NCBI GenBank assembly: GCA_029962745.1
Contig: CM057151.1
Coordinates: 39,531,136 to 39,595,135 of the forward strand
Direction: 5' to 3'
DNA: 64,000 bases
DNA from: Echinometra lucunter
Taxonomy: Eukaryota; Echinodermata; Echinoidea; Camarodonta; Echinometridae
The notes under the pieces were generated by a model. That model was given only the letters and a program-made list of their open reading frames with translations. It did no database searches and was not told where the DNA came from. Shown here piece by piece: positions 36,511 to 50,200 of this stretch (position 1 is its first letter; the number at the start of each line of letters is the position of its first letter). The position numbers and the translations under genes are program-made.

Positions 36511-37474
36511 TTCAGAATTCTTTGTGCTTGTGTGCCTCTACAGGGTGACAGGCAGTTGAGTATTAACACACATGTACTAATGCAAAAAGTATTAATAGTA
36601 GGGTCATTATTGTAATGCAGCAGATTTTTAAATATAGATTAACAGTAAATAAGTCCTCTCTATTTATGTTTCCCGTAAAACAAAAATTTGCAATCAATCG
36701 CAGAGTTGTAACAGCCAATCAGGACCATTGTTTCATGTGTATCTCGTTCAAAAAGGTGACCCTGGACCGATCAGAATGGTTGTTATAAATTTTTGATTGA
36801 TACCAAATCTTTGTGTTACAGGGCCCAGAATATGAAGATGGCTGATATTTCTAATCGCACTGTCATCATTACTCTCATCAACAAACATACTATGTGTACA
36901 TTGTTTGAAAGCATGGAACTTACATGTAGACCAAGGCTTGGTGTAAAAGGGGTCTAAAAGATAGGGGAAGGATGAGATGCATTTGGTAGAGAATTCAGAA
37001 TTCTTTGTGTTTGTGTGCCTCTACAGAGTGACAGGCAGTTGAGTATTAACACACATTTACTAATGCAAAAAGTATTAATAGTAGGGTCATTTTTGTAATG
37101 CAGCAGATTTTTAAATATAGATTAACAGTAAATAAGTCCTCTCTATTTATGTTTCCCGTAACACAAAAATTTGCAATCAATCGCAAAGTTGTAACAGCCA
37201 ATCAGGACCATTGTTTCATGTGTATCTCGTTCAAAAAGGTGACCCTGGACCGATCAGAATGGTTGTTATAAATTTTTGATTGATACCAAATCTTTGTGTT
37301 ACAGGGCCCAGAATATGAAGATGGCTGATTTTTCTAATCGCACTGTCATCATTACTCTCATCAACAAACATACTATGTGTACATTGTTTGAAAGCATGGA
37401 ACTTACATGTAGACCAAGGCTTGGTGTAAAAGGGGTCTAAAAGATAGGGGAAGGATGAGATGCATTTGGTAGAG
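36511..37474 (+). repeat. Tandem duplication, period ~483 bp
   Basis: The sequence from TTCAGAATTCTTTGTG (36511) to GCATTTGGTAGAGA is repeated from 36994 to about 37474 with only a handful of differences. Identity is far higher than in the other repeats here, so the duplication is recent. The unit includes AACAGCCAATCAGGACCATTG and GACCGATCAGAATGGTTGTT, which may be part of an older palindrome. No coding frame is shared. Confidence 0.9.
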
Positions 37475-37604
37475 ATGAGGCATATCCCTGTGAGAAACAC
37501 AAGGACAGGCCACAAAGATGAATACAAGGGTGACAGGCTGTGTTTTTGACATTAGTCTTGACATAACATTTTTTGATATCTAATGAAGATGTAGAAACAT
37601 CTGG

Positions 37605-37733
37605 GGGGTGTAACATAAAAAAAAAAAACAATCAATCTTCCGAGTGATATCAATCGTAAGTCTACGGCAAACCATGTACTAAAGAGTTACAATTGATCAT
37701 AAGATTGATTGTATCTCTTTATGTTACACCCGC
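37605..37733. mobile_element. MITE-like palindrome, GGTGTAACATAAA ends
   Basis: GGGGGTGTAACATAAA at the left mirrors TTTATGTTACACCCGCC at the right. CAATCAATCTT pairs with AAGATTGATTG further in. Span ~129 bases. Confidence 0.7.
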
Positions 37734-37964
37734 CTGTTTTGGTTAGTTGATAATAATGACTTTGAGGATAATGAGCATGATGATGATGATAATGGTAGGA
37801 ATGATGAAAAATCTATCTCTTCATATGTGCATGCTTGAGGCACAGATTGAAAAATCAAAACTGATTTTGATTTTTGAAAAGTTCCCGTCTATGGAAGATG
37901 ATAAAATAGGTGAAATTACAATCCATTTTAAAATCAGTAATAATGGTCTTGAATATGATGATTT

Positions 37965-37973
37965 TGATGATGG

Positions 37974-38004
<31 letters not shown>

Positions 38005-38012
38005 GATGATAA
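37965..38012 (+). repeat. (GAT)n microsatellite
   Basis: Imperfect (GATGAT)n tract. The Asp-rich frame through it is an artefact. Confidence 0.9.
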
Positions 38013-38079
38013 TGATACATAGACATACAATAAATTTACTAGACGAAAAGCAGCACACGCGGATATCATTACGCCAATG

Positions 38080-38441
38080 GCATTAGGCCCCGCCTCCTTC
38101 GGATCATTTGAAGGTTGACCTAAGCACCCGATATCGTTGCATTATTCATATCTCTTGCGCGTATCACTTTTATTATGATGCTTTGATTTAATGCGCATTT
38201 GTTGCGCATTAGGCCTACTTGCGCATTTATTTGTTACGCATTGATTGTGCATTAATGATTTTATTGCGCATGTTTTTAGCTCATGGGCGTAATGTTTTAA
38301 AACATGCACAGATGCACGCTACTCCTTGGAATTCATCTTACAAAATGAATTATACATTTTTGCTCATGAATATTGATGGGTGCTTAGGTCGGCCTTCTAA
38401 TGGATCTGGACAAAATGGCGGAACTTTAGGGGCTTGTAATG
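38080..38441. mobile_element. Palindromic element with internal GCGCAT motifs
   Basis: GAAGGTTGACCTAAGCACCC (from 38110) is mirrored by GGGTGCTTAGGTCGGCCTTC (about 38378-38398). Similarity extends outward to GCATTAGGCCCC / GGGGCTTGTAATG. Between the arms the motif TGCGCAT or a close variant occurs about six times. A foldback-type non-autonomous element is the simplest reading. Confidence 0.6.
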
Positions 38442-38785
38442 ATACTGCTACTCATGCTATTTAAAACTTACTTTTGCTGTTTAAAAAATTTACTTGGGTT
38501 AGGCATAGTATTATCATATTTAATGTGAATGATACTATATATTGTGTACTGAAGATAATGAAACAAGGGCAAGGGCAAACCATTTAAATAATTGTGACAT
38601 TCTTGATGATAAACATGATTGGGTCGATGTGGTGACGATGATGCTAACGTAGGCAAGATCATACATGTAGATGACACTTAAAAATGCTTGACATCTTTCT
38701 CTGTTTACTAAAGATGTTGATTCAATAGAAGTAGCAAGACCTTTGACTTACATGATATTCTGATAATACTGTTTGATGGCAGTCT

Positions 38786-38896
38786 TGATGATGTTGATGA
38801 TGATGATGTTGATGATGTTGATGATGATGATCATGGTGGTGGTGATGATGATGATCATGGTGGTCGTGATGATGATATTCATGATGATGATGATTA
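38786..38896 (+). repeat. (GATGAT)n/(GTTGAT)n microsatellite
   Basis: Imperfect triplet tract with ATCATGGTGGT inserts. Poly-Met or poly-Ile frames are artefacts. Confidence 0.9.
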
Positions 38897-39251
38897 TAAA
38901 CATGTGCAAGAGTGATAAACTATCTACTGAAGATGTAGACACACAGGAAATTCCAAATGACAATAGAATCAACCCTGATAGAATGAAGATGGTGATGATG
39001 ATAATGTTGTGATTATATTTTACATGTAAATGTACATGTAGATTCTGTAATGTGCAATGCACAGAATCAGCAAAAGAAGATGATGTTAAAACTTTGCCCT
39101 TCTACTTGATATACAGTACGTGTATGAAAAAAAGGCAAGCATCGAAATGATGACATAGACAATAATGTCCAAAGTTGATGATGGTGATGTTATTTCAATC
39201 AACCATTTCAAATATGAAATTTCAATATATGTGATGCTCAGATTAATTATA

Positions 39252-39394
39252 TTATATTGGATGGCTCTGAATGGGATACCAGAGAATATTCCTTGAATTA
39301 GGGCCAATATTGCACGAATCGAAGATGAGTGCAATATTAGCCCTGACGAGTGGAATATTCCTGGTATTCCATGAAATAAAGCCATCCAATATAA
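39252..39394. mobile_element. Palindromic element, TTATATTGGATGGC ends
   Basis: TTATATTGGATGGC at the left is mirrored by GCCATCCAATATAA at the right. GGGATACCAGAGAATATTCC pairs with GGAATATTCCTGGTATTCC, and GGGCCAATATTGCACGAATC pairs with GAGTGCAATATTAGCCC. The whole element is one hairpin of ~60-base arms. A half copy lies at 39855-39926. Confidence 0.8.
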
Positions 39395-39854
39395 TTATTA
39401 TTATCTATACCCAACAAGAAAGGGATTTAGAATTCAATAAAAGTCATTTCAGCAACTAAAAAGGGCCCCCATCATACATTTGATCACACAAGTTTGACTT
39501 ACCTCTTTATGACGTCATCAAAGTGTCGTTTGTGTATTGCGTGTATTGCGTATCCGCGCATTGTAATCCTTATTGCGCATGTTTGTTTCATTGCGTGCAC
39601 GCGAAGAGACCATGCAATATCGCATAATATTGCACAGCAAATTTTGTACATGAGCCTTTGGGGAATTTGGCATTTTATACAATATGCTCTGATATTGCAC
39701 AGACAAGTCATGCAGACAAAAAATATGTGTTTTTAATGCGCCGCAAAAATGTCCTATATAGACAATAATTATAAAGATCTTGAGGTCATATTAGATGTAG
39801 TTCATTAGTTTTACTATCTACTGAAGATAGTAAAATATGGCGATAATGATAATT

Positions 39855-39926
39855 ATATTATATTGGATGGCTCTGAATGGGATACCAGAGAATATTCTAC
39901 GAATTAGGGCCAATATTGCACGAATT
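39855..39926 (+). mobile_element. Half copy of the 39252-39394 palindrome
   Basis: The left arm (TTATATTGGATGGCTCTGAA through CCAATATTGCACGAATT) is repeated almost exactly, but the right arm is missing and the sequence runs into CTACCTGGGGAGCATTGAAG, a fragment resembling the GGGGAGC MITE end. This looks like an element truncated by rearrangement or a second insertion. Confidence 0.7.
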
Positions 39927-41108
39927 GTGTGTATCTTCTCCACTACCTGGGGAGCATTGAAGCCAGGCACCTTTTTTTAGATGCTCACACTGGATGCTGA
40001 AACTATGATTTGCATCATAGTTTGGTAGTTGCCACCCTGCAGTAGTGATTTTTCAGTGATAAAAATCATCCACACCCTTTCGATATAAGTTTTTTGTTTT
40101 TAACCCGTAGAGGTACAGTGTCACCTTTAGGAGACACTTTTGCAGTATCTGTTGGTCTAGAATGCTGGGCATTACACATTATACATGAGCAGAAAGAGAA
40201 AAATTCACTGAAAAATTTGAGTCCATTCCCAATGCCATATAGTGTGGCATTCTCGAATCAGAGCAATTTAATTGTAACTAATCATTCCACTCCCTAAATT
40301 GGCAATGCAGTGAATATAACATAATCCCTCTTTCCATGTTCAAATTGGCAATGTTTGATTAAATTTTACAATTATAATTCATTATGGTTCATGTTATATC
40401 CATGTTTATTTTTTTCAAACTATGTAAGACTGGAAGAAAAATAATAGTTGTTGCCAATTTGAGGATTGAAAATGATTAATTTAGACCTCAAGAAAGCTCT
40501 GTACCTATATGGATTAAATTAAGGGAGAATAATATAGATGTTACAAACAGATAATGGCTTATGTTGGTTATCTCATGATTTTAGAATACCATTAGTTGAA
40601 AAGTACTTTGATTAGGCAATGAATAGTAATGGGTTTGTATTTTATGCTGTCATCTCATTAACCTACATGCATGTACATGTACATGTACATGTAATTGCTC
40701 GATGTGAAGCTGACAAGAGATGGTTTGCTCTTTGCAGGCAGCAGAGATGATTTTAATTCTATTGACTTTCAAAGCTAGTAACGAGTTCTTGTAATTGAAC
40801 TGCATTTTTAGATACACAGATGAGCCGTTCTGTTTTTATTCCCACATTAACATGTAGATTTGGTTTTATTTTGCACTAGGGGATTTTTGTTGGCACTTGG
40901 CATTTCATCTTGTCATCATTAAAATTCATCATGTCATCTGTGAAAGATATATGTATGCAATTGGAAGACCACAGATTCTACATGTAATGTTGCTGTTTAC
41001 TCTGGCTGGCCAGGCCTTATGAATATTAGTTTACATGAATTTCTGGCAGTGATCAAGTGCTCTACCATCTCTCATCATGTTTCTTTTTGTTCTTTTTGTT
41101 CTTTTTAG

Positions 41109-41221
41109 GATGGGAGTCTGTTGGAGGTGGTGGAGATCAATGTGACCGAGCAAGAGAAGAGAACAGGCAATGCTGCCATAGGGATTAAAGATGTCTTCAC
41201 AGTCTATCTAGTGGAAACATG
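41109..41221 (+). CDS. SNX4: SNX4 exon: start of PX region
   Basis: The acceptor CTTTTTAG precedes 37 codons + 2 bases, and the donor is GTAAGT. It encodes DGSLLEVVEINVTEQEKRTG and continues to DVFTVYLVET, matching the KIEISVSEAEKRTG...TAYLIET strand of vertebrate SNX4. It enters in phase 0, which constrains the missing first exon. Confidence 0.93.
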
Positions 41222-44200
41222 GTAAGTCTACAATTCCTCAAGGAGCTCCCTTGGGTCCACTTGTCTTTTCATCTACCTGTATTACTGTTAATTAGCTTTG
41301 GTTTAGTCAGTGTTTCTTACTGAGCTGTGAGTATTGTCCAAACTATAATTTTGAAGACAAATATGTCAGTTTTGAATGTCTCCAAATGAAGACATTGTTA
41401 CCACTACACTTAAGTGAATGTTAAATGTTTCGTTGTTCATTACTGTAAATGTGGAATATTTCGTGGTGTGGGAATTTTCGCACATTTTGCGGGGCATGAC
41501 ACTTGCGTGAAAATGAAACCGTGCAAAATATTTTGTTTATTTTGCATGAGAATACAGTTGTCCTAACTGTCTGTGAAAATCAAAAATGCGCGATTGTGTT
41601 TAACTCGGCTGAGCCGGATAAATCAATCGCAGAAAAATTTTCCACTTTTACAGTATATGAGAGGGTAATTTGCTTCTAGACCCTTTTTATTACTGGCCTC
41701 TAAGCTAGGAAGTAGTACATGTAGTTATATGCAGATTTTAGCCCTCTGTATGTGCAATAAGTTGACATTTTGAATGACCACAGGGAACTGTCAAAACAAT
41801 CCGAAACAATTGATTGGCCATTTCTGTTGTATTTTCTTGACACCTCACCCTGAAGAGCTCTTAGCCAGCTGCCAAGTTGAATCACTACATATGAAATATA
41901 GAATTAATGTCAAGGTTATATCTAACAGTCTGATTTGAAGAAATTATTCACCATACTCTCGCTCCTATGTTTATTCAAAATTGGAATAGTGGAAAGCCTC
42001 TAGATTTTATTATGATGGATTTGTTGTAAATTTTTTACATAGTACATGTAATTCTGCTTAAAAATTAGCCTTATTGTTTGAATTAAATAAACCTTTTAAA
42101 TGTCAATTTTCATTTGAGGGTTCGTTCGGAATTCCAAAGGTATGTTAAATTGAACCATTCTTCATACCTTCATTCTGTCAAACTCTGATCTAAAAAACGC
42201 TTCTTCTTCCTAATGAAATGATTTAACATGTATTTCTCCATCATCTTTTCTAGAAAGACAAACGTGACCTCACCTTTTGATCATCATCTGACACTTAAAT
42301 GACACAACTGTTGTTGATAGTGTCGTTAAACCTAAATCAATCATCCATCCATCCAAAGTCGTAGGATTTTCCCATTTCAGGATGCATGCTATATCTATCC
42401 CATAGTGCCTGTGAAAATGTAATCATCATTATTTCTCATAGATCACTTCAGCAGCTTTTTCTTTTAAAATCTAAACTAGACTACCACTTATATATTCTGC
42501 AATATCTTCAGTGGTACTTTTCAATATTGTCTTGTGATCATGACATTTTTAAATTGTTAATTTGGCTTAGAATTTAACAAGTTTTATGGAAGATACAGTG
42601 TGTTAATTTCCAAGAAGACTAATACAGAATTCATCAAAATGAGTATTTTCATATGAATTAGACCCCATTGTTGTCATCCATTTAATTGGCTGTACCTTTT
42701 TTTTCTTCATTTGAAAACATGTAACAGCACTTTCGAATCCTTATGAAAGATTACAGAATGGTAGTCTTTTTTCATTGCTATTATGAATTTTGCTCTTTAA
42801 CTTCTCCTGAACTTGCTTGTGTGTAAGTACACCCACATAGTACTAATATCCATTAGCCATTATCACCATTATCCATGAATTATCCAATATCCAGTCTAAC
42901 CTTAAGTAATGCGTAGTCCATTTGGGTTTCATACAAACTTACTCATCCAAATTAGGCCTTTTCTCAAATATGTAAGCTTTACAACAGAAGATTTGATTAT
43001 ATTTTTTAGAATTCTTACTTCCATGTAAATGAATAAATATATGTAAATTTCCATCAAAGCACAACATATGTAGTCTGCTCTTTAATAAATCCAGGATTCA
43101 GCATGCATGTAATAAAGGTTAATTGTTACTATTTTTGCTGCATTTTCAGTTATTCCCCCTATGCTGTCATTAAATTACCTTTGAAACTCCTAAAAATCCT
43201 TCCCTTCCCACTACCACTTGCAGCATAGGCACTTCTGTTTTTCTGAAATATTGCATTTCCTTATCCAGTTAGAATTTGTCTTCTTGAATATGTGTCACTG
43301 ATGTGTTTTGGGGAAAAAAGACCCCTCCCCCTCCCCCCCCCCCCAACCACCCACCTAACAATTACTTGCTCAGGTGCATGAAGACAAATTGGCTAGAAGG
43401 TGAATCACACATTATGTGTGCTTTGGTAATGTTGTGAATTTTCCCTCTTTTGGGCCTACGTGTATATGTACACATACATGTAGGTGAGTGCTGATGATGT
43501 GAGTAATGCTTTGTCATACTTGCTGACTCGACTGCAAACATACTCACATTTGTAACATACCTAGAAAAAAACATATCATTTTTTATATAGTACATTGCCT
43601 TCTGTCGATCTGACCATGTGCCATTTTTTTTTAGAACAAGTTTTTGAATAGCTTGAAAAGATATTGGAGTTAATATGTCTGTTGGACATGTTGTGCATCT
43701 GTAGGGTGACACAAAATGCAGGGGGGGGGGCGGGGAGTTTTCTTTAATTTTTGTGGACACTTATGAGAGTTCAACATGATAATAGTAAATTATTATTTTT
43801 AGAACATCCAGATCCATATTTAGAAATCTCTTGTTTTCATTTTTGATCTATAAGTGACTGATTAGATTGGTCTTATATACATGTTTTTATTTTTTAGCTT
43901 AGAATTTGCCCACAAGGTTAAATGTTTATGTACATATGTGTATGTTGAGAAAATTGTAATAAATGCATAATAGGGAATTCTTGAGGGAGTGAAAGACATT
44001 TTGTATGGCTGGACAAAATAAATACAATATTCATCCAAGGAAATGATGAATACTGCCAAATTAAGGTGATCTGGCATTTGAGTGGGAGACGTTTGCTCTG
44101 TGCTCATTTTTTTTTCTTCATTGAAGGAGGGTTAGGGCAGGGATTTATTAACTCCTTGGTTAGGGTTTGGTTTGCAATTGGATTAAGATGTGATTTAGGC

Positions 44201-47200
44201 TTAAAGTTAGTAGGGTTAGGTACATGTATACTGTAGTCAGGAGTTAAAGTCATGAATTCATTCAGTTTAAGATCCTGACAGCAGTGCAATTCTCACAGGA
44301 GCCATGCAACCCTTCAGGCTTGTTCAAATATAACATTGTAACAATCCCCACGGTTTTTTGTGTAGTAAGTAAATGGGATATGAGGCAGCCCCCCCCCAAA
44401 AAAAAAAACAAACAAACAAAAGAAAACCAAGGCAAAAAGCTGTGGACCATTCAAATTCTCAAAAAGTTAGCGCACAAAGTAATGAGTTTTGTCTGTGAAA
44501 CTTTTAGCAGAAATCTGTTTTATTTGAGTGTTGACGCGTTATTGCACGTTCATTACCATAAGTGGTGTGGTTTGCCATGCCATATCTGAACACTAAAAAA
44601 CCATGGAGGGTTGTAGTGTCATATCTGAACAAGCCTTTACATGCTTAACCCATTCCCTTCCAGAATCAGCTGATCCCTGTATTAAACCTATGGGGAATAT
44701 GAGAATGCAAAAGTCAAAGGGTTAAGTACATGTATCTTCCAACTTTGCTTTGTTATTCCCCATTGCAGCAGAGTAAAGGATGACTCTAACAATGCCAAAC
44801 TGACCATGGACTCCTCTTCCCTATGGAGGAGATACAGTGAGTTTGAACTGCTGAGGAACTATCTAGTTGTCACATACCCACATGTTGTGGTGCCTCCCCT
44901 ACCGGAGAAAAGGGTAAGATTCAAATTTTTTATCTCTCAGCACCAAGATGAAAATATATTGAAAATATATTATTGGAAAGCAGTTATTTTATGTCTTTGA
45001 TCTGAAATCAGTCAAACTTGATAGATCGTAAAAAAAAAAAGTTAGTTTACAATTACAAGTAATTTCAAGGGCATCTCATACTGACCATCTATCAGTCTGT
45101 CATTCATTCTGCATAATTTGCTGCTCTTCAGTGGAAAAGCATTTTTAGCAAATTTCATTTGATTTTTTTCTTTAAATGAAAATTCATTTGTAACACGTGG
45201 TATCCAAAGCATTGACAATGTGTAAGCAGTATAGTTTAAAAAGATTTACCTGTGGAAACAGACAATGGCTTATTTTGATTAATGAATTATTAGAAATTCC
45301 ATCAACTAGAGATGAAATAGAGATGAAATAGAGAGAAATGCAACTGTGAATTGTGCAAATGTCTTCTAACCAAGAAATGAGGGCTCATCCATTGCCAGCC
45401 TTTATCTTTGGAAGGTTTTTCTTTATCACTCACTTCTGTCTCAATGTCATGCACATCAAAAACCCAATATCTCAGACAAGGCTTTGCTTTGGAGGGTGTG
45501 TGAAGAAATGTGAGAGGAACTGTGCATGATATTATTGTTTCAAAGCGTACTTGGAGCAGGATTTGCATTCTTGATGTATGTTCAAATGTCATGGCATTTT
45601 GATGAGTCTGAACTAGGGGAGATATGCGCAGCTTGCATTTTGAAGCTTTATGTAAAGGTTAATCTACTCTGTTGATGCATTGGCTTGTCAGTGAAGAAGT
45701 TCTGGAAATGATGCATGAAATTGAAGATATTAAAGGAATACAACTAAATCCTCACATACATGTATCATAAACTTACAAAATTTATGGAAATTAACATTTT
45801 AATAAGTTCTTTTCTTGTCTATTTTTTTTTTTTTGGGGGGGGGGGGTGATTTATCACTTCAGCTTTATCACTTGCACACCTGCCAACTGTTCCTATTAAA
45901 TAAGAATATTCCTATTTGGGGGAAAAGAAAATTGCCATTTTAAACTGTGTGTTCCTATTTCTATACAAATTTGCCTGTAGTATTGAATAGGAAATTTAGG
46001 AATGTTCCTATTTTTGAAAATTTCTTAATAATTTGTTCCTATGTCTTGGCTCTCAGAGTTGGCAGGTATGCACTTGTAGTTTGCAGTGCTGTGGTCTCAG
46101 CATGATGCATACGATTGCACAAGTTATGCTTTAATTGTTGAAATATAGAGTAGAGATCTTGACAAGGAGAAATATAAGTTATGAAAAATACATGCCATGG
46201 GGATAACCAAGAGGGTGAAAAGAAAATGTTTGGATGTCATTCTACTTAGGTGGGGAATTGCGTTGTGTCACTTAAAAATCTTGCTTTCAGATGCAAACAT
46301 AGCTAGGCCAGAAAGATTGATAACAGAAAATTAAAGTGGCCTTTCAAATTGGCAGCGGCTCAGAATGTGTTCCGTATCATTACATGATAAAACATGTCAC
46401 AATTTAAAGGCCGGCTTTTGGCCTTTATCATGGAAATTAAGGACAAGATGATACATAGTATGAGTCAGATAACTTTAGAAATTTCCAGAGAAATCATTGA
46501 CGGAGGAGCCAAATTTGTGTAGGTGTTCTGAAATGTTTGAAGGAATATTGTCGTTTTTACAAACTGGCGATGTGTTTGAGTATACGTGTATCTTTAATGA
46601 AAGTGCATTGCTTTCATCATCTGTGCACTTCGGCAGAAGATACTTAGATCGAGCTAAATAAATTTCTAGTTTCAGGCCTGTTAAAAAAAAAAAAGATGGT
46701 ACTACATTGTACCACTTATTTGATTATTTCCATTTATTCATTTATTCCAAGATAGCAGTAACTTACACGTAAAAGGATCTAGTACCCGATGCAATGAAAT
46801 CTTTGTACTATTACGTTGCATCCCAACTTTATCCTACCTTCAATGTATTTCCAATATCAGAGCAAACAAATTTTTTTCACATTAATCTCTCATGTATTCC
46901 ATCATAAAAGTGAGATTACATAGCATGATATATAAATTTGTCAAATATTTTTTTTGGTTTATTTTTACCACCAGAGCTCTTTTGGAGCATCCAGTGCAAA
47001 ACACTCACTCTGCTCTTGTTGTTTTTTTCCCTCTCACTCTCTCTCTCTCTCTCTGTGCAGTTATGTCTACTCCTGGAGTTCTGGTCCATTGATTATTGTA
47101 TGATATAGTTAAATGTTTTTATACTAAAATATTCATAGTCTGTCATCATGGTAACCCTTATCATCTCCATCCTCAGATGATGGCAATGTGGCAGCAGCTG

Positions 47201-50200
47201 TCAACCGTGGATAACTTTGATGCAGACTTTGTGGAGCGTCGTCGGGTCGCTCTGGAGGGGTTCCTGCAGAGGGTTGCTGCCCACCCGCTGCTATGTCAGG
47301 ATGAGCTTTTCCATGGCTTCCTGCAGGATGCAGAGGGCTGGAAGGAGAAGGTCCATTCCACTGGCTTCCAAATCAAGGTCTGGAGGAACTGCATCATTTG
47401 AACTGCCTGAAAATAATTTCTCCGAAATAAGGCTTTTGTCTCATGCAGCTAATTTTTAAAACCCCCACTTGCTCATCATGTACAAAAAGATGTTTTCTGT
47501 TTTGCCACCACAATTTACTCTATCTTGTATGAATTAAACTCTCTGAGGTGGCACTTTTCCAGTCATGAAAAATGATGTTGTTGCCTGTGTTTATATGATT
47601 CTAATCAGGTCAGATAGTAAAGATAATATTTAGTTCTGGTAATTGTAAAACAATCTATTCTTAAGAACCCAACTCCAGATGAACAGTATCTGTCAAATGA
47701 TTCTGCTAGAAGAGATTCTAATTGCAGATAAATTATCAAAGCATGCCATGGAATGTTTGGATTGCACCTAGGCCAAGTACCTTGTCTACCTCAGACTTGG
47801 CACCTGATTTATGAGTGTATATTTCCGTTGGCATATTTTTCTCAATTATCAAAAAGCATCTAATGATGATTGTTCATTTCCTGTTGCATTGATGCATGGA
47901 GGAATCCAATTTGACCACATTCATGATGATTGTGCACATTCATGGTGTAATAACTTTTTTCATTTCTTTAATACTCTCTTTGAATCAACAGCAAGATTCT
48001 CGCCTCAAAAGCCTGAGTGCCTCATTTAGACTCAAGAAGCCAAACAGGTAACTAAGCCAACATGCTGTTCATGATATTTGATGATATGGTTTCTCACTTG
48101 CTTGAAAGGCCAGCCCCATACTCCCTTTCTACCAATGTAGAGCAGTAAATGCTGCATACTTTGATTTGATGGGAATAGTAGAGAGACAGGGTAGACCCCG
48201 TGAAGGTTGTCATCTTCCTCCCCATTTTACCAATGATAAATTGACGATAACAAAGAATAAAACTAGTTACTGTGTTGAAGGGATTAATTCCATAAGTTTC
48301 TTTCTCTGCTTCTGTGATGATTACATTATATGCATGTATGTATTCAGAATTGATTCAGTATTGCTTCATGTTGATAATATCAGTGAAAATAAAAAGGGAA
48401 GAAAATGCTCAGACTTTTAGAATGTTTGTGGTGAAAGTTTAAAAGGAAGGAGGAGACAATGATAAAAATAGTGAATGTTATTTCTGCAGGAAAATATAAC
48501 CCATAGACTTTCTTTCATGTACCGTACCTGTTTAGCCCTCTTTAATGATGTTTATATTAACCTGTTGCATATTGGAACAGGGTAGCCCATGTGTTAAGTC
48601 AGTGGGAGTTTGAGAATTCAGTAGTTAATGGGTTAAACTGTTGCCTCTTTCTTTTTCTCTCTTCCATAAATTCTCTGCCGTCTTCTGAATCACAAAACTC
48701 TGCTAATTTGACATTTAATACTTTGCAGAGATTAGAGGATAAGGGAAGTTGGACAGACAAAGAAATAAAAGCAGTTATGGATGCCCTTTATTATCTCAGT
48801 GAAATCACTCATTGCCAGCTCTGTTAACCGAAAATGGCGATGATTTTATCTTTGGCTCTGAAAAGCCTGTGAATGATATCAATCAAATCACATTGACATG
48901 AACATGACTTACAAAGTACAACACAAGACAAGCTGATTCTAACACTACCTCACTTAAAAACAAAATTAACTCTTGGGGATTGTGCCTTTAGCTCTGCTGC
49001 TCCAAAACTTTGGAATAAACTGCCACTGGAAATAAGAACAGTCCCATCTGTTACCGTCTTTAAAGTTTTGTTGAAGACACATCTTTTTTCAGAAGTTTTT
49101 GATTACCGGTAGTTTTCATTTGTATGCTTACATGAATGCATTGTTGAGATCTCTTACATCACAGGCACAGTGCAGTAGAGTATATTGATGTAGTAACTGC
49201 ACTATATGAATTTATCTAATTAATCAATTTTAATTAATATCTGCCTATCATCCACTTAGAGCCAGAAGGGCAGTTATTTACATGGATATACTTTAACACA
49301 GAGTGCCTTTTTAGCTCCCTAGAGATGATGTACTTGCTTCCAGTTCTTTCATCCGTTAGACATATCTTATTCATTTATCTTTTGTTGATAAATGGCCAGA
49401 GAATGTACAGTTGTACACCACATTTTAAACATGTGTTAAATCTATTTCATCTTTTGCATTGTAAAGCAAATAGTATAATTTTGATCAAATGGTCATGATA
49501 TGATCCTCTCTATCCTTTGTTTTGATTCATTTTTGCAACCCTCCTCCCCAGGCCTTTACAAAGTCAAGCTAAATGAACCCCTCAAATTTTCAAGTTGTGC
49601 ACATGTACTGTATTGGATCATATACTGGTATTGTGTTTTGAACGAATTCATTGTTTTGTCATGTTATGCCTTTTTTCTTCATTTCCAGACAATTTGAAGA
49701 ACTCAAGAACTATGCCACTGACCTGCAGAATAATGTCACATCAATACTGAAAATTAGATCTGTAAGTATAGATTATACATGAGTGTCATCCTTGAATAAC
49801 TAGCCTGCCCTTTAATCTGCCACCTCCCTGAATACTATCCCCTAGGACAATTACTTCCTTCTCAAAGTATCCAAGTATCGAACTATGGTTATTGATGAGC
49901 ATGTCTTTGAATCCCTTTTCAAGGGGCTATCATACAAACTAGATACAATGTTTGTAAGATCAATGTTAACTGTAGAAACTAGATACGAAGTTAAGATTAC
50001 TGTAGAGATGTGTCTCAGTGAGTGGAGTGACATTGAACAAGAGATATTTCATGAATATTAAATGAGCTTATTTCCAATCCCTTTTCCAGAGGCTCTCAGA
50101 TAGACTATACGGGCTTCACAAGATCCATGGTAACTATGGGCGTGTCTTCAGCGAGTGGAGTGGCATTGAGCCAGAGATATTTCATGAATATTAATGAACC

